From Acidimicrobiia bacterium (lineage in GTDB: Bacteria; Actinomycetota; Acidimicrobiia; Acidimicrobiales; Poriferisodalaceae): a stretch of DNA of 5,235 nucleotides. This document shows positions 1 through 4,366 of this stretch, piece by piece. The DNA lies in NCBI GenBank assembly GCA_026983855.1, contig JALSTE010000041.1, forward strand, positions 1 through 5,235, in the 5' to 3' direction. Within the stretch, counting starts at the first letter, position 1; each line of letters opens with the position of its first letter. Under the pieces are notes generated by a model, which saw only the letters and a list, made by a program, of their open reading frames with translations, did not search any database and was not told the DNA's origin. The position numbers were made by a program, and so were the translations under genes.

Positions 1-321
1 GCCAACTCCGCCGGGGTGGCCGCGGTTCGGGCCGGGGTGACGGGCCGGGAGGTCGACCGGGCGGCCCGGGACGTGATCGAGGACCGTGGAATGGGTGACC
101 TGTTCGTGCACGGGGTGGGTCACGGTCTGGGCCTCGACATCCACGAGGCCCCGATGCTCCGCGGTCACGGGGAACCACTCGAGGTCGGGGAGGTCGTAAC
201 CGTGGAGCCCGGCGTGTACCGTTCCGGGCTCGGTGGTGTCCGGATCGAGGACACCGTCGTGGTCACCCCCGCGGGATGTGAGATCCTCACCTCCTCACCC
301 CGAAACCCGAACGGTGCCTGA
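1..321 (+). CDS. pepQ: Xaa-Pro peptidase (M24B family), C-terminal end, partial
   Basis: This is the last 106 residues of a metallopeptidase that enters from the left edge; its start lies outside the window. M24 'pita-bread' enzymes cleave the bond between an N-terminal residue and proline using two metal ions. The fragment shows HGVGHGLGLDIHE at fragment residues 37-49, where H41 aligns with the metal-ligand His of E. coli aminopeptidase P and H48 with its substrate-binding His. It also has VEPGVY (E69) and GVRIEDT (E83), the two glutamate metal ligands. The two aspartate ligands would lie upstream. The visible half of the active site is therefore intact and the reading frame is open to a normal TGA. 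The fragment alone cannot separate PepP, PepQ and cyanophycinase-neighbour-type M24 proteins. The symbol rests on the actinobacterial pepQ-efp-nusB gene order. A cytoplasmic location is inferred. Confidence 0.88.
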   Translation, partial: ANSAGVAAVRAGVTGREVDRAARDVIEDRGMGDLFVHGVGHGLGLDIHEAPMLRGHGEPLEVGEVVTVEPGVYRSGLGGVRIEDTVVVTPAGCEILTSSPRNPNGA

Positions 322-349
322 GCCGCCGGCGCACCGGAACCACCCAGTC

Positions 350-354
350 AGGAG
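350..354 (+). promoter_or_regulatory. Ribosome binding site of efp
   Basis: AGGAG lies six bases before the ATG at 361, a near-ideal Shine-Dalgarno placement that fixes the efp start. The 39-base gap after the peptidase stop (322-360) shows no recognisable promoter or terminator, so efp is probably read together with the peptidase gene. Confidence 0.8.
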
Positions 355-360
355 CCCCTG

Positions 361-924
361 ATGGCCGCCATCTCCACCTCAGACTTCAAGACCGGAATGA
401 CCCTCGACCTCCCCGAGGGACTGTTCCAGATCCAGGCCTTCCAGCACGTCAAGCCGGGCAAGGGAGGAGCCTTCGTGCGGACGACCCTGAAGAACATGAG
501 GTCCGGAGCGGTCCTCGAACGAACCTTCCGGGCGGGCGAGAAGATGGAGAGGGCCATCATCGACAAGAGGGACTTCCAATTCCTCTACCGCGACGGGTCG
601 GACATGGTCTTCATGGACACCAGCACCTACGACCAGATGAGCGTGCCCCCCGAGGTCCTGGGCGACGCCAGTGACTATCTGGTCGAGGCCAACAACATCA
701 CCCTGCTGATGTACGGGGACGAGATCGTGGGCAGTGACCTGCCCGCCTCGATCGTGCTCAGCGTGGCCGAGACCGAACCCGGTATCCAGGGCGATCGGGT
801 GTCGGGCGCCCGCAAGTCCGCCACCCTGGAGACGGGACTGGTGGTCCAGGTGCCGCTCTTCGTGGAGACCGGCGAGAAGATCAAGGTCGACACCCGCACC
901 GGCCAGTACCTGGAACGGGCTTGA
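361..924 (+). CDS. efp: Translation elongation factor P
   Basis: EF-P binds stalled ribosomes between the P and E sites and helps form peptide bonds at consecutive prolines. The 187 residues match the usual family length. The N-terminal KOW-like domain runs to about residue 65 and carries the tip loop VKPGKGGAF (residues 30-38), with K34 at the position that is modified in E. coli. Two OB-fold domains follow. The C-terminal family signature spans roughly residues 151-185, with ATLETG and VPLFVETGEKIKVDTRTG visible. The overall sequence resembles actinobacterial EF-P (FQHVKPGKG, YRDGSDMVFMD). The tip reads PGKGG and not the PGKGP described for the actinobacterial subfamily with an unmodified lysine; see findings. 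The start is ATG with a strong ribosome binding site. All nine isoleucines use ATC, as expected for a highly expressed gene. The stop codon overlaps the nusB start. No lysine-modifying enzyme (EpmA, EarP, YmfI-like) is encoded in the window. Confidence 0.98.
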   Translation: MAAISTSDFKTGMTLDLPEGLFQIQAFQHVKPGKGGAFVRTTLKNMRSGAVLERTFRAGEKMERAIIDKRDFQFLYRDGSDMVFMDTSTYDQMSVPPEVLGDASDYLVEANNITLLMYGDEIVGSDLPASIVLSVAETEPGIQGDRVSGARKSATLETGLVVQVPLFVETGEKIKVDTRTGQYLERA

Positions 925-1376
925 GCGGCCGGAAGGGGGCGGGGAGTTCAGCCGATCCCTTCTCCGCCGACGTCCCCACCCGTCGCCGGGAGGAGCGGGA
1001 GCGGGCGGTGTCCCTGCTCTACGAGTCGGAGATGAAGGACATCGCGGTGTCCGAGGTCCTGGCCGATCTCCCGGTGGCGCCCGGGGAGATGGTCGTGAGC
1101 CTGGTGGAGGGTGTGGACCGCGAGCGGTCGGGTCTCGAGGAACTGGTGTCGGCGTCACTGGACCCGGCGTGGAGGCTGGAGCGACTCTCGGTACTGGACC
1201 GGATAATCCTGTTGCTGGCCTCCTACGAGCTGGCCCACCGGCCCGAGGTTCCGGTGGGGGCGGTCATCAACGAGGCCGTGGACATGGCCAAGCACTTCAG
1301 CGGCCCCGAGGCGGGGAGATTCGTCAACGGGGTGGCGGCCGCCGTCGCCGACCGGACCCGGGGCCGCGAGGGGTGA
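921..1376 (+). CDS. nusB: Transcription antitermination factor NusB
   Basis: NusB binds boxA RNA together with NusE (ribosomal protein S10) and supports antitermination, mainly in rRNA operons. The 151-residue all-helical protein shows the family pattern: a basic first helix RRREERERAVSLLYE (21-35), LDRIILLLASYEL (92-104), PVGAVINEAVDMAKHF (111-126) and the terminal FVNGVAAAVAD (134-144). A low-complexity tail of about 20 residues rich in Ser, Gly and Asp precedes helix 1. The start is TTG at 921, sharing TTGA with the efp stop. It is the only start-type codon in frame before helix 1; the next one, GTG at 1008, would remove most of that helix. No convincing Shine-Dalgarno precedes it, which suggests translation coupled to efp. 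The family assignment is firm. The unusual start is inferred from the lack of alternatives. Confidence 0.95.
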   Translation: MSGRKGAGSSADPFSADVPTRRREERERAVSLLYESEMKDIAVSEVLADLPVAPGEMVVSLVEGVDRERSGLEELVSASLDPAWRLERLSVLDRIILLLASYELAHRPEVPVGAVINEAVDMAKHFSGPEAGRFVNGVAAAVADRTRGREG

Positions 1377-1389
1377 ACCCCGGCGGGGT
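1377..1389 (+). terminator. Small GC hairpin after nusB, possible weak terminator
   Basis: ACCCC-GGC-GGGGT forms a perfect 5-base-pair stem with a 3-base loop, beginning at the base directly after the nusB stop codon. It is followed by CGGTTTCG, which contains only three consecutive T, so it is a poor intrinsic terminator by itself. It could attenuate read-through from efp-nusB into pyrR or could be chance in GC-rich DNA. Confidence 0.25.
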
Positions 1390-1399
1390 CGGTTTCGAC

Positions 1400-1405
1400 T
1401 AGGGT
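1400..1405 (+). promoter_or_regulatory. Possible -10 element for the pyr operon
   Basis: TAGGGT fits the TANNNT pattern of actinobacterial housekeeping promoters and lies in the only non-overlapping gap of the downstream gene series. No good -35 is seen at 16-18 bases upstream; the nearest weak candidate is GTGAAC at 1373-1378 with too long a spacer. Transcription would start near 1411-1413, which falls inside the 5' arm of the leader hairpin at 1409-1453 and would trim its outermost pairs. Transcription from upstream of nusB is the alternative. Confidence 0.3.
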
Positions 1406-1408
1406 GCG

Positions 1409-1453
1409 CTCCTGACCGTCAAGAGGGTCCCGTGAGGCCCATACGGACAGGAG
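1409..1453 (+). promoter_or_regulatory. PyrR-binding stem-loop sequestering the pyrR ribosome binding site
   Basis: Bases 1426-1439 (GGUCCCGUGAGGCC) match the PyrR-binding RNA consensus ARUCCNGNGAGGYU at 12 of 14 positions. The two deviations (A to G, U to C) occur at bases that pair with each other, so the stem is kept. The fold has these elements: GGG 1425-1427 with CCC 1438-1440, bulged U1428, CC 1429-1430 with GG 1436-1437, and loop CGUGA 1431-1435. Below it is an asymmetric internal loop with CAAGA (1420-1424) on the 5' side, then CCGU 1416-1419 with ACGG 1443-1446, an A-A mismatch, and CUCCUG 1409-1414 with CAGGAG 1448-1453. The last helix buries the Shine-Dalgarno of pyrR. A purine-rich internal bulge below a short upper stem is the known architecture of PyrR sites. 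In Bacillus such sites work by attenuation; translational repression has been reported in Mycobacterium smegmatis and fits this layout. No terminator follows the hairpin. The pairing was read by eye, with no energy calculation. Confidence 0.78.
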
Positions 1454-1454
1454 G
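1449..1454 (+). promoter_or_regulatory. Ribosome binding site of pyrR
   Basis: AGGAGG, a full-strength Shine-Dalgarno, lies seven bases before the ATG at 1462 and decides the pyrR start. Five of its six bases lie within the 3' arm of the predicted PyrR-binding hairpin. Confidence 0.85.
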
Positions 1455-1461
1455 AAGGCCG

Positions 1462-2028
1462 ATGGCCGAACGCGAGAGACGCAAGACGCGTCCATTCGGT
1501 GCCGTATTCGTTCCCCGCACCCGGATACTCGAACGGGACGGGATCGACCGGGCCCTCACCCGGATAGCCCATGAGGTGGTGGAGGCCAACGAGGGGCTCG
1601 ATGACGTGGCCGTCATCGGACTCCAGACCGGCGGGGTGCCCCTGGCCCGGGTCCTGACCGACAAGTTGCGGACCATTGAGGGTGTCGAGGTGCCCACGGG
1701 GGTGCTCGACGTGGCCATGTACAGAGATGACATAGGCCTGCGCCCGGTGCTGCCCGAGGCCATCACCGACGTGCCGTTCGACCTGACCGGCACCAACGTG
1801 ATCCTGGTTGACGACGTGCTGTTCACCGGTAGGACCATCAGGGCCGCCCTCGACGCCCTCACCGACTTCGGCCGGCCCCGCACGGTGCAGTTGGCGGTGA
1901 TGGTGGACCGCGGCCATCGCGAGCTGCCGATCCGACCTGACTACGTGGGCAAGAACATTCCCACCCGGAGGGACGAGGTGGTCGACGTGAGCCTGGAAGC
2001 GGTGGAACTCGGGGAGATGAGACGATGA
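1462..2028 (+). CDS. pyrR: PyrR, pyrimidine operon RNA-binding regulator / uracil phosphoribosyltransferase
   Basis: PyrR binds pyr leader RNA when uridine nucleotides are abundant and lowers expression of pyrimidine genes; many members also convert uracil and PRPP to UMP. The 188 residues include the PRPP-binding motif VILVDDVLFTGRT (113-125). Residues known to contact RNA in Bacillus subtilis PyrR (T18, H22, R141, R146, K152) align with T33 and H37 in LTRIAHE and with R153, R158 and K164 in HRELPIRPDYVGKN, so RNA binding looks preserved. The N-terminus is about 15 residues longer than in B. subtilis and is basic. The pyrophosphate-loop motif reads QTGG (55-58), where Bacillus and Mycobacterium have TRG; see findings. 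ATG 1462 is preferred over an in-frame GTG at 1432 because AGGAGG precedes it at ideal distance and the length then fits the family. The stop overlaps the pyrB start as ATGA. The predicted hairpin upstream implies autoregulation. Confidence 0.96.
   Translation: MAERERRKTRPFGAVFVPRTRILERDGIDRALTRIAHEVVEANEGLDDVAVIGLQTGGVPLARVLTDKLRTIEGVEVPTGVLDVAMYRDDIGLRPVLPEAITDVPFDLTGTNVILVDDVLFTGRTIRAALDALTDFGRPRTVQLAVMVDRGHRELPIRPDYVGKNIPTRRDEVVDVSLEAVELGEMRR
2011..2016 (+). promoter_or_regulatory. Ribosome binding site of pyrB
   Basis: GGGGAG lies inside the pyrR coding end, eight bases before the ATG at 2025. It supports reinitiation at the ATGA overlap and the choice of this pyrB start. Confidence 0.6.
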
Positions 2029-3086
2029 CCACCGAAACCGACATCCGCGACGAGATCAGCCCCGAATTCGCCCCCGGGGAGGTTCCGGAATCCACACCGG
2101 CACCGGGTGTCCGCCACCTGCTCTCGCTCGACGAGCTGGGTGCGGACGGCATAGTGGAGATTCTCCGGCTGACCGACCGCTTCGCCGAGGTCACCCGCCG
2201 TCGCATCCCCAAGGTGCCCGCCCTGAGGGGCCGGACGGTGTGCACCCTGTTCTTCGAGAACTCCACCCGAACCAAGCTCAGCTTCGAGAGTGCGGCCAAG
2301 AGACTGTCAGCCGACACCATGAGCTTCTCGCCGGGGGGCTCCTCGGTGGCCAAGGGGGAATCCATCAGGGACACCGTCGAGACCCTCGAGGCCATGGGCG
2401 TGGACGCCTTCGTGGTCCGTCACGGCAGCTCCGGTGTGCCATGGCAGCTCCGGAGCTGGGTGGCCCCCACGGTCTCGGTGATCAACGCCGGGGACGGGTG
2501 GCACTCCCACCCGACCCAGGGCCTGCTGGACGCCTACACCCTGTGGCGCACCCTCGGCACGGGAACCGATGACCACCCCGATCTGTCGGGGGTGCACATC
2601 GGTCTCATCGGAGACATACGGCACTCCCGGGTGGCCCGGTCCGACGTGGCGGCGTTCACCTCCCTGGGGGCCCGGGTCACCCTGATCGCCCCGCCGACCC
2701 TGCTGCCCCCCTCGCTCGTGGGCTGGCCGGTGGAGGTCAGCCACGACCTCGACGCGGTGCTGCCCGAGCTGGACGTCGTGGCCCTGCTGAGGATCCAGAG
2801 GGAGAGGATGGTCGAGGCCCTCATACCCTCGTTGCTGGAGTACACCAACCGCTACGGTCTCACCGCCTCCCGGGCCACCCGGATGAGGCCCGATGCCGTG
2901 GTGATGCACCCCGGGCCGGTGAACCGGGGCATCGAGATCGACTCCGACGTGCTCGACACCCATCCCGGAGCGGTGATCACCCGCCAGGTGGCCAACGGGG
3001 TGGCGGTCCGCATGGCGGTGCTGTTCAAGCTCCTGGGCTCGGAGGCAGCCGACCCCGCCCAGTTCGGAACCGGGGAGGGACGGTGA
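2025..3086 (+). CDS. pyrB: Aspartate carbamoyltransferase catalytic chain
   Basis: PyrB joins carbamoyl phosphate and aspartate to give N-carbamoylaspartate, the committed step of pyrimidine synthesis. The carbamoyl-phosphate domain carries FFENSTRTKLSFE (76-88), the mobile loop SSVAKGESIRDT (106-117, with the equivalents of E. coli S80 and K84), VRH (131-133) and HPTQGLLDAYT (162-172). The aspartate domain carries GDIRHSRVARS (196-206), RIQRERM (256-262) and HPGPVNRGIEI (295-305). All expected substrate-contact motifs are present, so the enzyme should be active. At 353 residues it is longer than the usual roughly 310. The excess is mainly a Glu/Pro-rich tail of about 28 residues before the first family helix (VRHLLSLDEL), and no internal start codon offers a shorter version. 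No regulatory chain gene (pyrI) is next to it, and pyrC follows directly. This fits a PyrB trimer or a PyrB-PyrC assembly, though assembly is inference. ATGA overlap with pyrR and GTGA overlap with pyrC indicate one operon. Confidence 0.98.
   Translation: MTTETDIRDEISPEFAPGEVPESTPAPGVRHLLSLDELGADGIVEILRLTDRFAEVTRRRIPKVPALRGRTVCTLFFENSTRTKLSFESAAKRLSADTMSFSPGGSSVAKGESIRDTVETLEAMGVDAFVVRHGSSGVPWQLRSWVAPTVSVINAGDGWHSHPTQGLLDAYTLWRTLGTGTDDHPDLSGVHIGLIGDIRHSRVARSDVAAFTSLGARVTLIAPPTLLPPSLVGWPVEVSHDLDAVLPELDVVALLRIQRERMVEALIPSLLEYTNRYGLTASRATRMRPDAVVMHPGPVNRGIEIDSDVLDTHPGAVITRQVANGVAVRMAVLFKLLGSEAADPAQFGTGEGR
2424..2458 (+). repeat. 11-base direct repeat with overlapping 14-base palindrome inside pyrB
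   Basis: GGCAGCTCCGG occurs at 2424-2434 and again at 2443-2453. The second copy runs into the perfect palindrome CAGCTCCGGAGCTG (2445-2458). The copies are 19 bases apart, hence in different codon frames (GSSG versus WQLR), so protein repetition does not explain them. They fall in the conserved VRHGSSGVPWQL region of pyrB. Chance in GC-rich coding DNA is the most likely explanation. Confidence 0.5.
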
Positions 3087-4366
3087 CGTCGATGACCATC
3101 GGAATCAGGGGTGGTGAACTGGTGGAACCCGGCGGACGCCGGCACGCCGAGCTGCTCATCTCGGAGGGGAGGATCGTCGACGTCGGTGAGGGCGTCGGTG
3201 AGGGGGCCGACCTGGTGCTCGACGCCTCGGGTTGCCTGGTGGCCTCGGGTCTGGTCGACCTCCACACCCACATGCGGGAACCGGGCCGGGAGGACGCCGA
3301 GACGGTTCACACCGCGGCCCTGGGGGCGGCCCGGGGCGGTTTCACGACCGTCTGCGCCATGCCCAACACCACCCCGGCGATCGACTCGCCGTCTCTGGTC
3401 CGCGACATCCTCCGCCTGGCGGAGTCCGTGCCCTGCCGGGTCCTGCCGGTGGGGGCCATCACCAAGGGTCGGGCCGGGAGGGAGCTGGCCCCCATGGGGG
3501 AGATGGCCGAGCTCGGAGTCACCATGTTCACCGATGACGGCACGGGCGTGGCCGACAACGCCCTGATGCGCCGGGCCATGGAGTACGCATCGGGACTGGG
3601 GGTGACCCTGGCCCAGCACTGTGAGGACCCGGCCCTGGCCGGAGGGGGGGCCATGCACGAGGGGGAGTGGTCGGCCCGGCTGGGAATTCCGGGTCAACCG
3701 GCCGAGGCCGAGGAGCTGATGGTGATGCGCGACATCGCCCTGTCCCGTCTCACCGGGGCCCGAATCCACTTCCAGCACCTGTCCACCGCCGGTTCGGTGG
3801 ACATGGTCCGTCGGGCCCGCCGGGCGGGGGTGGCGGTCACCGCCGAGGCCACCACCCACCACTTCACCCTCACCCACGCCGAGTGCCGCACCTTCGATCC
3901 GGTGTTCAAGGTCCATCCCCCCCTGCGCACCTCCGAGGACGTGGCCGCGGTGAGGGCGGGTCTGGCCGACGGCACCATCGACGCCATAGCCACCGACCAC
4001 GCCCCCCACACCCCCGAGACCAAGGACCTGCCCTTCGACCAGGCCCCCCCGGGGATGCTGGGTCTGGAGACCGCCCTGGCCCTGGCCCTGACCGAGCTGG
4101 ATCTGCCCGTCGAGAGGGTGTTCGACCTCATGAGCTGGACCCCGGCCCGAATCGCCGGGCTGGCCGGCCACGATGGCTCACTGAGGGTGGGGGCGCCCGC
4201 CGACATCTGTGTCGTCGACCCCGGTCAGAGCTGGACGGTCTCGGGGAGGGCCATGGCGTCCCGGAGCCGCAACACGCCCTATGAGGGCCGAACACTGACC
4301 GGACGGGTCCGCCACACGGTCTACGCCGGCAGGGCGGTGGTCGTGGACGGCGGGGACGGTCCGTGA
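3083..4366 (+). CDS. pyrC: Dihydroorotase, type I (PyrC)
   Basis: PyrC reversibly cyclises N-carbamoylaspartate to dihydroorotate, the third step of UMP synthesis. The 427 residues match the type I family. The metal-site motifs of the amidohydrolase barrel appear in order: DLHTHMREPG (59-68, H61 and H63), FTDDG (149-153; the Asp that replaces the carboxylated lysine of other dihydroorotases), QHCED (178-182, H179), FQHLSTAGSV (230-239, H232) and IATDHAPH (302-309, D305). PPLRTSED (279-286) and PGMLGLETALAL (323-334) complete the family pattern. So a competent binuclear metal centre is expected, in contrast to inactive PyrC-like proteins found beside pyrB in some bacteria. Two usually conserved positions differ: EATTHHF (255-261) in place of EVTPHHF, and KVHPPLR in place of KVNPPLR. 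The start is GTG at 3083 overlapping the pyrB stop as GTGA, with GGAGG at 3074-3078. An in-frame ATG at 3092 (three codons later) cannot be excluded, because the spacing is short for one and long for the other. Confidence 0.97.
   Translation: MTSMTIGIRGGELVEPGGRRHAELLISEGRIVDVGEGVGEGADLVLDASGCLVASGLVDLHTHMREPGREDAETVHTAALGAARGGFTTVCAMPNTTPAIDSPSLVRDILRLAESVPCRVLPVGAITKGRAGRELAPMGEMAELGVTMFTDDGTGVADNALMRRAMEYASGLGVTLAQHCEDPALAGGGAMHEGEWSARLGIPGQPAEAEELMVMRDIALSRLTGARIHFQHLSTAGSVDMVRRARRAGVAVTAEATTHHFTLTHAECRTFDPVFKVHPPLRTSEDVAAVRAGLADGTIDAIATDHAPHTPETKDLPFDQAPPGMLGLETALALALTELDLPVERVFDLMSWTPARIAGLAGHDGSLRVGAPADICVVDPGQSWTVSGRAMASRSRNTPYEGRTLTGRVRHTVYAGRAVVVDGGDGP
3181..3204 (+). repeat. Two perfect tandem copies of a 12-base unit inside pyrC
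   Basis: CGTCGGTGAGGG occurs at 3181-3192 and again at 3193-3204. Since 12 is a multiple of three, it leaves the frame intact and encodes VGEG-VGEG (residues 34-41) in the N-terminal beta-domain of dihydroorotase, just after the strand GRIVDVG. It looks like a small replication-slippage duplication in a surface turn. Confidence 0.85.

Noticed and set aside
379..1158. Open frame on the - strand (259 residues) opposite efp and nusB
   Set aside because: It lies fully opposite two firm genes, is Pro/Arg/Gly-rich without motifs, and has no plausible start context.
1432..1461. GTG at 1432 as the pyrR start, giving ten more residues
   Set aside because: AGGAGG sits ideally before ATG 1462, the upstream GTG has only a weak GAGGG four bases before it and lies in the loop of the PyrR-binding hairpin, and the extra residues match nothing in the family.
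1377..1461. Bacillus-type attenuator (terminator/antiterminator) in the pyr leader
   Set aside because: No GC stem followed by a U-run lies downstream of the PyrR loop; the loop itself runs into the ribosome binding site, so translational control fits better.
1223..1495. Open frame on the - strand (90 residues) spanning the nusB-pyrR gap
   Set aside because: It crosses the leader hairpin and two firm + strand genes. It has no recognisable domain and no ribosome binding site that I can support.
3092..3094. ATG at 3092 as the definite pyrC start
   Set aside because: It would sit 13 bases from GGAGG. GTG 3083 keeps the 4-base overlap seen at the neighbouring junctions. The difference is only three residues, so it is noted as possible, not adopted.
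2852..4171. Long open frame on the - strand (439 residues) opposite pyrB/pyrC
   Set aside because: The translation is Gly/His/Gln/Arg-rich low complexity with no family motif. It is the expected antisense shadow of GC-rich coding DNA over two well-supported genes.
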